Of a stretch of DNA of 64,000 nucleotides, positions 49,095 through 57,185 are shown in pieces. The stretch's first letter is position 1; every line of letters starts with the position of its first letter. The DNA comes from DATEHQ01 sp035279525 (lineage in GTDB: Bacteria; Chloroflexota; Dormibacteria; Dormibacterales; Dormibacteraceae), in the NCBI GenBank assembly GCA_035279525.1, contig DATEHQ010000159.1:1-64000 (forward strand), given 5' to 3'. The notes under the pieces are model-generated. The model saw only the letters and a list, made by a program, of their open reading frames with translations, was not told the origin of the DNA and did no database searches. A program made the translations under genes and the position numbers.

Positions 49095-49492
49095 AGCCGT
49101 CCACCGCCGAGAACATCATCATGTCGAAGCTGCTGGTGCTCCAGACCAAGCGCCTCCTGCTCAACGGCGCCCTCGACCGTGCCGACGAGCATGCCCCGGA
49201 ATCCATGCTCGAGAATGTCGAACGGCTGCGCAGGGAAGCCGACCAGGCGCAACATGCGTACCGGACCGCCGTGCTGTCCTACGGCTCACCGGTGTCCTCC
49301 GACTACTGGCTGGTGGCATATGGCCGGCTCATCGAGTCCGGGACGGCCCTGATGAAGCGCCTTCGCGACGCAACCTACGAGCTGCCGCCGGCCGAGCGTT
49401 ACGAGGTCTCGGCCGACATCGAGGCCCTCGAGGGGATCGTCGATCGCTGGACCGAGGCGAGGCGGCACGCGATGGCGGGCGCCATCGCTTAG
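49091..49492 (+). CDS. Helical protein of unknown function coupled to the winged-helix regulator
   Basis: A 133-aa protein whose ATG at 49091 overlaps the stop of the winged-helix regulator. It is mainly helical: MSKLLVLQTKRLLLNGALDRAD, MLENVERLRREADQAQHAYRTAVL, GRLIESGTALMKRLRDATYELPP and a final DIEALEGIVDRWTEARRHAMAG. No signal peptide or membrane segment. Context suggests a regulator partner or sensor. Its stop overlaps the stop of the convergent CheR-type gene by four bases. Confidence 0.62.
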   Translation: MKPSTAENIIMSKLLVLQTKRLLLNGALDRADEHAPESMLENVERLRREADQAQHAYRTAVLSYGSPVSSDYWLVAYGRLIESGTALMKRLRDATYELPPAERYEVSADIEALEGIVDRWTEARRHAMAGAIA

Positions 49493-51336
49493 CGCTCGTC
49501 CGTCTGGTCCGTCTTCAGCGCCTCCATGATCAACGCCACGCCACCGGCCCTGTCCCGGTTGGCGAGCGAGTGGGCGATGACCCGGCACTGGATGGTTTTG
49601 CCTTTCCTGGTCATGGCGGTGACTTCCAGCTCCTGATGTGGGGTGCCGCCCTCGAACACCGAACCGATCGTGGCTCGTAGCTGGTCCGCCGGCAGCCCGA
49701 TGTCGAGGTCGTAGAAGGACCTGCCCACGACCTCATCAGACCGAACTCCCCACAGGTCGGTCGCGCGTTCATTCCAGACCTGGACGCGCATGTCTCGGTC
49801 GAGCACCGCCGCGCCAACCTCGATGTTGCCCGAGATCGCGAGCAGCAGCGTGTTCAGCCTTTCGATCTCGTCGGTGCGCAGCCGCAGGTCCGTGTTGATG
49901 CTCTGAAGCTCCGCGTTGGTCGACTCGAGCTCCTCGTTCATGGTCTCCAGCTCCTCGTTGCTGGACTGGAGCTCTTCGTTGGTCGTCTCGAGCTCCTCGA
50001 CGGTGGACTGCAGCTCCTCATTGGTGGTTTCCAGCTCCTCGTTGCTCGACTGAAGCTCTTCGTAAGCGGTCTCGACCTCCTGCTTCGCGCGCTCGTGCTC
50101 CACCCGCAGACGGTTGAGAGCTGTCACGTCGACCAGGCTGATGCTGCTGCCTGCGGCGAGGCCGTCCTCATCCATCAGCGGCGCGACGTGCACCTCGTAG
50201 AGCCGCAGTCCGCCGCCGGCTCCGCTGAACTCGACGCCTTCGAGCACGGTCGCCTTTTTTTCTCGATGGGCGCGATCGATCGGCGTCCGAAGGTCCACGG
50301 GTTTGTAAGAGAGCTCGAGGTCCTTGACGGGGCGGCCCACGTCGCCGGCCGCGATGCCGTACATGCTCCGGGCCGCCTGGTTGGCGGCCACTAGCGATCC
50401 CGCGGCGTCGATCACGATCTGGGGATAAGGAGAGCCCTCGATCGCGAGCTCACGCACCCGGAGCTGACGGGCCACGTGGTTCGTCGCCTCCAGGTTGCCG
50501 GCCTGCGCGATCAGCGCGATACGGTCGCGAAGCCCCGTCCGCGCGACCTTGCTGAAGACCCTCTGCTTGAGATCGACCGGTACGAAGAGCGTGGCGTGCG
50601 TCAGCAGCATCTCGGCCTTACCCAAGAACAGGTAGCCGTCGTCGTTCAGGGCGTAGTGAAACCTCGCCAGGATGCGGCCCTGGGCCTCGGCCGTGAAGTA
50701 CATGAGCGTGTTGCGGCAGATCAGGAGGTCGAGGCGTGAGATCGGTGCATCCTGCATCAGGTCATGGCGGCCGAAGATGACGTTGCTGCGCAGGGCGGTG
50801 AGGAAGATGAACCGCGCGCCCAGTCGTTCGAAATACCGCTTCCGGACATCCTCGTCGAGCGACTCGAGCTCCTTGGGCAGGTAACCCGCCCGCGCCCTCG
50901 CGAGCGCATCGTCGTCGATGTCGGTGGCGTAGATCTTGACCCGGCGCAGGAACTGCTCGCGTCCCATCGCCTCGCAGAACAGGATGGCCGCCGAATAGGC
51001 CTCCTCTCCCGAGGCCGTGCCCGTGCTCCAGATGCGGATCTCGCCGCCCGTGGCGATGAGGCGCGGGGCGATCTCCTCGCGGATGTAGTCCCACGCGGGA
51101 CGGTCGCGGAAGAACTCGGTGATGTTGATCAGGATCTTGTCGAACAGGATCGGCAGCTCCTCAGGGTGCACCTGGAGGTAATCCAGGTAGCGCTCGAAGT
51201 CGTCGATCCCGAGCTCTCCGCAGCGCTTGGCGACCCGCCGGACCAGGCTCGGGCGCTTGTAGCCGGAGAAGTCGACGCCGCGGCTGTCTCTCAGGTAATC
51301 GATCAGCTGCTCGAACGGCGGTCCGACCTCGAGCAT
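49489..51336 (-). CDS. CheR methyltransferase with PAS domains and a long coiled coil
   Basis: A 615-aa protein. The CheR domain is at about 1-265: YKRPSLVRRVAKRCGELGI, LINITEFFRDRPAWDYI, RIWSTGTASGEEAYSAAILFCEA (SAM site) and LLICRNTLMYFTAEAQ. PAS domains follow (about 290-400 and 495-605). Between them a coiled coil (about 410-490) is built from near-perfect repeats such as EELQSSNEELETTNEEL. CheR normally methylates chemoreceptor glutamates, but in CheB/CheR/PAS proteins the pair acts as a sensory unit rather than in chemotaxis. No chemoreceptor gene is visible. It overlaps the CheB-type gene by TGATG. Confidence 0.9.
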   Translation of the reverse strand: MLEVGPPFEQLIDYLRDSRGVDFSGYKRPSLVRRVAKRCGELGIDDFERYLDYLQVHPEELPILFDKILINITEFFRDRPAWDYIREEIAPRLIATGGEIRIWSTGTASGEEAYSAAILFCEAMGREQFLRRVKIYATDIDDDALARARAGYLPKELESLDEDVRKRYFERLGARFIFLTALRSNVIFGRHDLMQDAPISRLDLLICRNTLMYFTAEAQGRILARFHYALNDDGYLFLGKAEMLLTHATLFVPVDLKQRVFSKVARTGLRDRIALIAQAGNLEATNHVARQLRVRELAIEGSPYPQIVIDAAGSLVAANQAARSMYGIAAGDVGRPVKDLELSYKPVDLRTPIDRAHREKKATVLEGVEFSGAGGGLRLYEVHVAPLMDEDGLAAGSSISLVDVTALNRLRVEHERAKQEVETAYEELQSSNEELETTNEELQSTVEELETTNEELQSSNEELETMNEELESTNAELQSINTDLRLRTDEIERLNTLLLAISGNIEVGAAVLDRDMRVQVWNERATDLWGVRSDEVVGRSFYDLDIGLPADQLRATIGSVFEGGTPHQELEVTAMTRKGKTIQCRVIAHSLANRDRAGGVALIMEALKTDQTDER

Positions 51337-51965
51337 CAATGCGGGTCCTCGCCTGCGATCAACATCACCAGCGCCCCGGGGATCTCGTCGAGGGGGAGCA
51401 CGAAGTCTGCGACACCGGTCTTGATCGCCGCTGATGGCATGCCGAAGAACTCAGAGGTCCCCTGGTCCTGGACGAGAACCGTGCCGCCCCGTGCCTTGAT
51501 CGCGGTCACTCCCAGCGAGCCGTCCTTGCCGGCACCGGTCAGGACCACGGCGATGGCTCTCTCGCCGTACGCGGCCGCGACCGATTCGAACAGCAGGTCG
51601 GCCGACGGCCGGACGAAATTGACCAGTTCGGTGTGGGTCAGGCTGACGGTGCCATCCGCGTTGATCAGCATGTGCTTGTCCGGCGGGGCCAGGTAGATGT
51701 GTCCAGGCGCTATCTCCATGCCCTCGGACGCGTGGACGACGGGCAGCCGGGAACGCCGGCCGAGGACCTCCGGCATCAGGCTGCGATGCCTTGGATCGAG
51801 GTGTTGCACGCAGACCACGATCGCGTTGAAATCCGCCGGGAGCTGCCGCAGGACCTCGGTCAATGCCGTGACACCACCCGCGGAGGCGGCGATGGCGATT
51901 ATCTCGAAGGGCGGGGTTGTCTTCGCTCCTCGGTGCCCGTCGCGCGGAGGCTCAGTGCGCGACAC
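51336..51965 (-). CDS. CheB-type methylesterase domain protein (no receiver domain)
   Basis: From GTG at 51965 this is 209 aa. It contains only the CheB C-terminal catalytic domain: IIAIAASAGGVTAL (catalytic Ser), VVCVQHLDPRHRS (catalytic His) and VVLTGAGKDGSLGVTAIKARGG (Asp). The N-terminal phosphoreceiver of chemotaxis CheB is absent. It hydrolyses methylated or amidated glutamates on receptors. Coupled to the CheR-PAS gene, it forms the CheB/CheR sensor seen widely in non-chemotaxis two-component systems. The longer start at 52016 overlaps the preceding gene more deeply and is less likely. Confidence 0.88.
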   Translation of the reverse strand: MSRTEPPRDGHRGAKTTPPFEIIAIAASAGGVTALTEVLRQLPADFNAIVVCVQHLDPRHRSLMPEVLGRRSRLPVVHASEGMEIAPGHIYLAPPDKHMLINADGTVSLTHTELVNFVRPSADLLFESVAAAYGERAIAVVLTGAGKDGSLGVTAIKARGGTVLVQDQGTSEFFGMPSAAIKTGVADFVLPLDEIPGALVMLIAGEDPH

Positions 51966-52284
51966 CGCGCCGCCCGATGCCCGACAGCTCGGTGGAGCGG
52001 ATCTTCCAGTAGTCACTCTTCTGCTGGAAACGTGAGATCTGCGTCTCGAGCAGGATCATGTCGGTCTCACGGATTGCGCTCGCCACCTCGGGCTCTGACT
52101 GTCCTGCGTATCGTTCGCACAGCTTGAGCAGCTCGAGCTTGAGCTTGATCAAACTCTCGTATCTCGTGGCCCAGCGGCGAGCCTGTTCGGGGGTGACGTT
52201 GGCCGGGTCCTCTCCATGGAGGCGAAACCCCGGATCGGTCATTCGCTCCAGGAATCCCGAAGCCACCTGGCTTTGATCTCGCAT
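51952..52284 (-). CDS. Small helical protein upstream of the cheB-type gene
   Basis: A 110-aa protein with a helical stretch (ARRWATRYESLIKLKLELLKLCERYAGQ) and an acidic patch (DMILLETQISRFQQKSDYWKIRSTEL). No recognised domain. It overlaps the CheB-type start by 14 bases in the same operon, so it may be a regulator or scaffold of the CheB/CheR pair. ATG at 52284 has a GGGGGGAG sequence upstream. Confidence 0.6.
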   Translation of the reverse strand: MRDQSQVASGFLERMTDPGFRLHGEDPANVTPEQARRWATRYESLIKLKLELLKLCERYAGQSEPEVASAIRETDMILLETQISRFQQKSDYWKIRSTELSGIGRRGVAH

Positions 52285-52362
52285 GCTCCCCCCTGTGATG
52301 TCCCCGAAGCCAATCGTAGCGGTCGTGGGCGCCCTGTAAAGGCAACGTCCGGCGGTGCGTGC

Positions 52363-52656
52363 CTACGGGTTGGAAGGGGGCAGCCGGCTCGATGCCTTCG
52401 GGTCGCGACCCAGGAAGAGGAAGGCGACGGCCATCGCCACCGCCAGTAATGGCGGTCCGTAATCAGGGACCGGGCCGCTCGCGAACACGAGGCGGATCGC
52501 GGTGGACCCGACCACGTACACGCCACCGAGCGCGAGCACGATTCGAGCTCGCCGGGCGGCGAAATGCAGCTGACGGCGCAGGCCACCGGGCCTGGCGGCC
52601 AGCACGCTGAGGCTGAGCGCGACGACGAGGAACAGGCCGATCAGGAAACCGCGCAC
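52363..52656 (-). CDS. Small membrane protein
   Basis: From GTG at 52656 this is 97 aa with three hydrophobic segments (about residues 3-20, 36-54 and 62-84) and basic loops (RPGGLRRQLHFAARRAR). It ends KASSRLPPSNP. No family recognised. It follows the Crp-type regulator gene by 4 bp on the same strand and may be part of its operon. Confidence 0.55.
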   Translation of the reverse strand: MRGFLIGLFLVVALSLSVLAARPGGLRRQLHFAARRARIVLALGGVYVVGSTAIRLVFASGPVPDYGPPLLAVAMAVAFLFLGRDPKASSRLPPSNP

Positions 52657-52660
52657 CGCA

Positions 52661-53359
52661 TCAGTTTGGCGATTCGATCGGGTCTGCCTCTCTGGTGAGT
52701 CGTAGAGCGTCGATGATGGTGACGCGCCCCCGGTCAGGCTCGATGAGGCCCCGTCGCCGCAGGTCACGGAGAGAACGGGCGACCACCTCGCGGACCGAGC
52801 CGGTCGCATCCGCCAGTGATTCCCGTGTGACCTGAACCGTGACGCCGTCGCGGAGGTCGCTGCTCGCTCTCGCGCGGGCGACGAGGTCCCTTGCCACTCG
52901 CGAGGTGACGCTGCCGAAGGCGCGGCCGGCGAGGGCCCGGTAGGCGACCCGCAGCCGCTTGGTCAGCTCTTCGACGAGCGCCATCGACAGCTCGGGGTCT
53001 CGGCGCGCGATTGCCTGCAGGCGGGCAGCATCCAGGCGCAGCAGCATTGATCGCTCGATCGCGTGTACGCCGGTCGAGACCGAGGTGTTGGGCGGTGCGA
53101 CGGAACCGACCAGGTCGCCCGCCGTCGCGTAGCGGATGGTGATCTGGCGTCCGTCCTGGTGCAGCAGAAAGTAGGCGAGCAGGCCGGAAACCACGATGCA
53201 GGTCCGGACCGGGACATTCCTGTCGTCGGCGCTGAGGTGGACGAGCACCGCCGCCTCGAGGACCTCGTCGACCAGAGACGGCTTCAGCCGGCCCAGGAAG
53301 CCCTGGCCGCGCACCGCCAGAACAGCTGGGTCCACCGCAGCTATCTTCCGATCTATCAC
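52661..53359 (-). CDS. Crp/Fnr-family transcriptional regulator
   Basis: From GTG at 53359 the protein is 232 aa. A cyclic-nucleotide-binding-like beta-barrel (about 30-130: VPVRTCIVVSGLLAYFLLHQDGRQITIRYATAGDLVGS) precedes a winged helix with GVTVQVTRESLADATGSVREVVARSLRDLRRRGLIEPDRGRVTII, the Crp recognition region. No iron-sulfur Cys cluster is seen, so it is not an Fnr-type oxygen sensor; the ligand is unknown. It shares a bidirectional promoter with the divergent MerR-MEDS gene, 18 bp between starts. Confidence 0.87.
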   Translation of the reverse strand: MIDRKIAAVDPAVLAVRGQGFLGRLKPSLVDEVLEAAVLVHLSADDRNVPVRTCIVVSGLLAYFLLHQDGRQITIRYATAGDLVGSVAPPNTSVSTGVHAIERSMLLRLDAARLQAIARRDPELSMALVEELTKRLRVAYRALAGRAFGSVTSRVARDLVARARASSDLRDGVTVQVTRESLADATGSVREVVARSLRDLRRRGLIEPDRGRVTIIDALRLTREADPIESPN

Positions 53360-53366
53360 GATGGGA

Positions 53367-53373
53367 GATAATA
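53367..53373. promoter_or_regulatory. Shared bidirectional -10 element, both transcripts probably leaderless
   Basis: The seven bases GATAATA give a -10 of GATAAT on the + strand and TATTAT on the minus strand. Each is followed, 7-8 nt later, by a start codon: GTG/ATG at 53378/53381 and GTG at 53359. Confidence 0.55.
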
Positions 53374-53380
53374 CCGCGTG

Positions 53381-54121
53381 ATGAGCGAATGGCTGAATAC
53401 GAGCCAGGCGGCTGAGCGCCTTGGCGTCAGCGAAGCCTCGGTGCGGAGGTGGGGCGACCGCGGCCTGCTCCGCGTGCGGCGGGTGGGGCGGCGTGGCGAA
53501 CGCCGGTTCAAGGCCGAAGAGGTGGCCAGCTTCACGGGGACCGGTGGATTCGCGGCCACGCCGCGCGTGGGGCCTCCCGGGCAGGTGGCCGTGGGCGGCG
53601 TCCCGATGGAGGTCTTCACCCACCTGGCCGTGTTCTACGACAGCCTGGAGGGCCGCCTTCGGCTGACCGCGCCATTTCTCGAGGCCGGGATGCGAGCCGG
53701 AGACCCATGCTTCCTGGTCGCCCATGGCGAGGTGCTCGAAAGCTACCTGCAGCGGTTCCGTCAGGCGCCCGGACTGGATGTCGAGGACGCGCTTGCGTCG
53801 GGGCGGTTGCTCGTCCTCGATGCTCCCGGCACGACAGTCGATGAAGCCGTGGATTTCTGGGAGCGTGCGATGTGGAAGGCCGTCGAGTCCAGCCCAGCGG
53901 TCATTCGCGCGGTGGGGGAGATGGTGTCGGAGCGCGAACGCTTCATCTCGGAGGCTGAGATGCTCGCCTACGAAGGGGCCCTCAACTCACTCACCAAACG
54001 TTTTCCGTGCTTCATCATCTGCCAGTACGACGTGCGCCAGTTCTCAGGCCCGGCGCTTTTCACCGCGCTGCGCGCCCACCCGGACCTCTTCTCACTGCCT
54101 CTGCGAACCGTGATCAGCTGA
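53381..54121 (+). CDS. MerR-type HTH regulator with MEDS sensory domain (DcmR-like)
   Basis: A 246-aa protein from ATG at 53381 (GTG at 53378 also possible). The N-terminus is a MerR-like helix-turn-helix: WLNTSQAAERLGVSEASVRRWGDRGLLRVRRVGRRGERRFKAEEV. After a linker comes a MEDS domain (about 75-235): EVFTHLAVFYDSLEGRLRLTAPFLEAGMRAGDPCFLVAHGEV, and RFPCFIICQYDVRQFSGPALFTALRAHPDL. MEDS domains are known from DcmR of methylotrophs and bind small metabolites or heme-like ligands. Its 3' end overlaps the convergent zinc-permease gene by 30 bp. Candidate target is the divergent Crp gene. Confidence 0.85.
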   Translation: MSEWLNTSQAAERLGVSEASVRRWGDRGLLRVRRVGRRGERRFKAEEVASFTGTGGFAATPRVGPPGQVAVGGVPMEVFTHLAVFYDSLEGRLRLTAPFLEAGMRAGDPCFLVAHGEVLESYLQRFRQAPGLDVEDALASGRLLVLDAPGTTVDEAVDFWERAMWKAVESSPAVIRAVGEMVSERERFISEAEMLAYEGALNSLTKRFPCFIICQYDVRQFSGPALFTALRAHPDLFSLPLRTVIS

Positions 54122-55003
54122 GCCCGGACTGAAGCCGGGCGCAGCTTGCGCGAGCCGCACGGCGACGTAAGCTCCGAAAGCCAGGCTGGTGATGAAAAAG
54201 CTCACCGGGTGCGGCGAGTAGTACGCGATCGCGAGCCCGAGCCAGGTGAACGCAAGCGACAGACCGATGCCGCATGCGAGAGCGATCGGGGGCCGGCTGG
54301 TGAAGCGAACTGCGATCGCCGCGGGCGTCACGATCAGGGCGAAGATCAGCAGGACGCCGACAACCTGTACGGCGTCGGTCACCGCCAGCGCAAGCACCGC
54401 CATGAAGGCCATCGACAGCGCGAGCGTGGGCACGCCTTTGGCCCGGGCGAGGTCGTGGTCGACCGATGCGAAGAGCAGCGGCCGGTACATGAACACGAGC
54501 GCGGCCAGCGCGAGCGCGGCGACCACCGCCGTCGCCTCGACCTCCTGCACGCTGATGCCGAGGATCTCGCCGAACAGCAGCGCGTATGCCTCCTGCGCAT
54601 AACCGGTGTAGAGGGAGATGAAGAGCACGCCGAGACCAAGCGTCCAGGCGAGGACGATGCCGATCGTCACATCCCGGCCCCGCACACGGTCGCCCAGAGC
54701 GCCGATCGCGGTCCCTGCGCTCAGGGTGAAGGCGAGCAGCCCGAAGATGGGATTGATCCCTACCACCACGGCGCCGGTCGCGCCGGCGAACCCGATGTGG
54801 GACAGCGCATGCGCCGCGAATGACGAGCTGCGCAGCACGACGAAGTAGCCGATCGCGCCCGCGACGATCGCCACCACCGTGCCCGCCTCGAACGCGTTGA
54901 CCATGAACTGGTACTGGAAGATCGCCTCGATGTCGGCGACGAGATTCCAGCTCAGCGCCGGTGTTGTGTTGTTGATGACGAGCCACAACCCGGCATCAGC
55001 CAT
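54092..55003 (-). CDS. Zinc/manganese ABC transporter permease (ZnuB-like)
   Basis: A 303-aa ABC-3 family permease with about eight membrane helices. Landmarks are FMVNAFEAGTVVAIVAGAIGYFVVLRSSSFAAHALSHIGFAGA near the N-terminus, GRDVTIGIVLAWTLGLGVLF, and the later ALAVTDAVQVVGVLLIFALIVTPAAIAV, typical of ZnuB/MntB. It forms the membrane channel of a high-affinity Zn2+ or Mn2+ importer with the ATPase and binding-protein genes upstream. It overlaps the ATPase stop by 8 bases. The divergent Fur/Zur gene supports a zinc role. Confidence 0.9.
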   Translation of the reverse strand: MADAGLWLVINNTTPALSWNLVADIEAIFQYQFMVNAFEAGTVVAIVAGAIGYFVVLRSSSFAAHALSHIGFAGATGAVVVGINPIFGLLAFTLSAGTAIGALGDRVRGRDVTIGIVLAWTLGLGVLFISLYTGYAQEAYALLFGEILGISVQEVEATAVVAALALAALVFMYRPLLFASVDHDLARAKGVPTLALSMAFMAVLALAVTDAVQVVGVLLIFALIVTPAAIAVRFTSRPPIALACGIGLSLAFTWLGLAIAYYSPHPVSFFITSLAFGAYVAVRLAQAAPGFSPGSADHGSQRQ

Positions 55004-55790
55004 GTGGGTGCACCGCCTCTTCTTCGAGACCGACGACGAAGATGCGGCCCAGGCGATCCTCCAGGACTTCGATCGGAGCCGAGTAGATGGCGGAGAGCCT
55101 TTCCGAAGTGATCACCTCGGCGGGCGGTCCGGTCGCCGTCCGGCCGTTGGCGATGTAGAACACCTCGTCGATGTGGGGCAGCAGCGGGTTCACGTCGTGC
55201 GCGATCAGCAGAACGGTGAGGCCGCGCTCATGCACCAGCTTCGCGATCAGCTGGACGATCGCGCCCTGGTTGCGCACGTCGAGGTGAGACAGCGGTTCGT
55301 CGAGCAGCATCAGCTCCGGGCCGCCGGCCAGGGCGTGCGCCAGGAGGAGCCTCTGCTGCTCGCCACCCGAGAGGCGCCCCATCGGGCCGGCGGCATACCC
55401 TCCGGCGTCGACCGACGAGATGGCGGCGTCCACCAGGCGCCGCCGGTTAGCTCCGCCGCGCATGGAAACGCCCCAGCGGTGGCCGTCGATCCCGAGCTCG
55501 ACGAGGTCGCGCCCGCGGACCGAGAAGTCCGGGTCGAAGGCCGAGGACTGGGGGATGTAGCCGATCCGCGGGTCCCCGCTGCGCGGATGCGCCCCGAACA
55601 CCTCGAGCTCTCCGCCGGATGGCTTCTGCTGCCCGAGGATCAGCTTGAACAGGGTCGACTTGCCGGCGCCGTTGGGTCCGAGGACCGCGACGAACGACCC
55701 CCGCCGGATGGAGAAGTCGGCGCCCGACCAAACCGTGCGCGAGCCGTAGCGGGCGGCGAGCCCCGCCGCCTCGACCAGGGTCTCGCTCAC
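54996..55790 (-). CDS. Zinc/manganese ABC transporter ATP-binding protein (ZnuC-like)
   Basis: From GTG at 55790 this is 264 aa, overlapping the binding-protein stop by GTGA. It has the Walker A GPNGAGKST, a Q-loop (IGYIPQSSAF), the signature LSGGEQQRLLLAHAL, Walker B LMLLDEPLSHLD and the switch His in LIAHDVN. This is the ZnuC/MntA-type ATPase of metal importers. It energises uptake in the cytoplasm. It is second in the operon. Confidence 0.9.
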   Translation of the reverse strand: MSETLVEAAGLAARYGSRTVWSGADFSIRRGSFVAVLGPNGAGKSTLFKLILGQQKPSGGELEVFGAHPRSGDPRIGYIPQSSAFDPDFSVRGRDLVELGIDGHRWGVSMRGGANRRRLVDAAISSVDAGGYAAGPMGRLSGGEQQRLLLAHALAGGPELMLLDEPLSHLDVRNQGAIVQLIAKLVHERGLTVLLIAHDVNPLLPHIDEVFYIANGRTATGPPAEVITSERLSAIYSAPIEVLEDRLGRIFVVGLEEEAVHPHG

Positions 55791-56695
55791 TTCACCAGGG
55801 CGCCGGCGTCGAGCGCGTTCTCGAGCGCGATCAGCTGGCTGTCCTGCCACTCCTGAAAGGTGGCCGACTCGGGCTGAAGGGTTTCCGAGACGCCGACCAC
55901 AGGGATTCCCTGTTGGGTCGCCTGGATTTTCAGGTTGTCGGTGACCGCCGTCGCGGTCTGGACGTTGAAGACGAGCACCTTGATCGCCCTGGTGGCGATC
56001 TGGCTCTGGAAAACAGCCACGGTGTTCGCGGGCGGGTCGTTGCCCTCGGCGACCGCCTGCATGAACTCGGGCGGTGAGATGAGGTCGAGGCCGAGGTACT
56101 GGGCCATGTAGACGAAGATCGACTCGGTGGCGCCAACCGCGACGCCGGCGAACTTCGACCTCAGCTCTGTGAGGCGCCGCGTGTACGGCTGCAGGGAGAC
56201 GGTGAAGGCCGAGCGCTGCTGGTCGAAGTAGCTCGAGTCGCCCGGGTCGAGCGACTTGTAGCCGGCCGTGATCGCGTCGGCCACGCGGATCACGTAGTCG
56301 GGGCTGTACCAGAAATGTGGATTGTCACCCGACCTCTTGCCCAGCAGGTCGGCGACGACCAGCACCTTGCGCTTCGCGTTGGGGCTCGCGTCAAGCAGCT
56401 TTCGTCCCCAGCCGTCGTAGCCGGCGCCGTTGAGGACGACCAGGTCGGCGGTCGCAAACGCCCGCGCGTCGTTCGTGTTGCTCTCGTACTCGTGCGGGTC
56501 CGCGTTCGGGTCGCTGACGACGCTCTGCACGTTCGCCCTGCCGCCCCCCAGCTGGCTCGCGATGCTGCCCCAGAAGTTCTGGCCCGCCACCACCTGCAGG
56601 GCCGACCCGCCGGGCGCATCCTGGCCCACCGGGCCGCACGCCCCCGCCAGGCACGCGGCCGCCACGGCCGCCGCCGCCATCCGCAGTTTCACCAT
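55787..56695 (-). CDS. Zinc/manganese ABC transporter substrate-binding lipoprotein (ZnuA-like)
   Basis: From ATG at 56695 with a GGAGGCGG ribosome site this is 302 aa. The signal ends in LAGACGP, a lipobox, so it is tethered outside the membrane. The cluster A-I metal-binding pattern is present: NADPHEYESN (first His), the DNPHFWYSPDYV region (second His) and the conserved late segment NVQTATAV. A long His-rich loop as in ZnuA is absent, so Mn or Zn specificity is open, but the divergent Fur gene suggests Zn. First gene of the three-gene operon. Confidence 0.88.
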   Translation of the reverse strand: MVKLRMAAAAVAAACLAGACGPVGQDAPGGSALQVVAGQNFWGSIASQLGGGRANVQSVVSDPNADPHEYESNTNDARAFATADLVVLNGAGYDGWGRKLLDASPNAKRKVLVVADLLGKRSGDNPHFWYSPDYVIRVADAITAGYKSLDPGDSSYFDQQRSAFTVSLQPYTRRLTELRSKFAGVAVGATESIFVYMAQYLGLDLISPPEFMQAVAEGNDPPANTVAVFQSQIATRAIKVLVFNVQTATAVTDNLKIQATQQGIPVVGVSETLQPESATFQEWQDSQLIALENALDAGALVK

Positions 56696-56723
56696 GACCG
56701 CCTCCACTCCAGGCCGCGACAGT

Positions 56724-56738
56724 TGCAACATTATTGCA
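56724..56738. promoter_or_regulatory. Candidate Zur/Fur box between znuA-like and fur-like genes
   Basis: TGCAA-CATTA-TTGCA, a 15-bp perfect-arm palindrome, in the 91-bp region shared by the divergent starts. A second partial match, TTGCACAA..ATGCGCAA, follows it. Suits a Fur-family regulator. Confidence 0.5.
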
Positions 56739-56773
56739 CAAGTCATATGCGCAAGTAGTCTGCGCGAGCTTGG

Positions 56774-56779
56774 TATGAT
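56774..56779 (+). promoter_or_regulatory. -10 element of the fur-like gene (leaderless)
   Basis: TATGAT at 56774-56779 places the transcript start at about 56786, one base before the ATG at 56787. Confidence 0.5.
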
Positions 56780-56786
56780 TTCCGCT

Positions 56787-57185
56787 ATGCCCCGTCCGAG
56801 CCCGGTGACCGACGAGGTCAGAAAGCTGCTCCAGTCAGGCGGGCGCCACGCCTGGTCGCTCGAGGAGCTGCTCGAGGGCGTCCGCGGGAGCCTGGGCGGC
56901 GCCGACTACTCGTCGGTCTTCCGCGCCACCGTCGCCCTCGAGCAGGCGGGCGTGATCGACCGCCTCGAGCTCGGTGACGGCAGGTCGCATTTCGAGCTGC
57001 ACGAGGACCACCACGAGCACGTGCGCTGCCAGTCCTGCGGCAAGGTGGCCGAGATCCGCGGGTGCGTCGCCGACGACGCCGAAGCGCGGATCCAGGCCAG
57101 CACCGGCTACGTGATCAACGGCCACCAGATCGTTTTCATCGGCCTGTGTCCGGCCTGCGCCGAGGGAGCCGCGACCCCTCAGTAG
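56787..57185 (+). CDS. Fur/Zur-family metal-responsive regulator
   Basis: A 132-aa Fur-family protein from ATG at 56787 (ATG at 56775 possible). The winged helix is at 1-70 (SLEELLEGVRGSLGGADYSSVFRATVALEQAGVIDRLEL), followed by HFELHEDHHEHVRCQSCGKVAEI with the metal-binding His/Cys and a final LCPACAE. The two CxxC pairs make the structural zinc site. It is divergent from the zinc ABC operon, so Zur is the most likely role. It overlaps the 3' end of the dehydrogenase gene by 7 bases. Confidence 0.88.
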   Translation: MPRPSPVTDEVRKLLQSGGRHAWSLEELLEGVRGSLGGADYSSVFRATVALEQAGVIDRLELGDGRSHFELHEDHHEHVRCQSCGKVAEIRGCVADDAEARIQASTGYVINGHQIVFIGLCPACAEGAATPQ

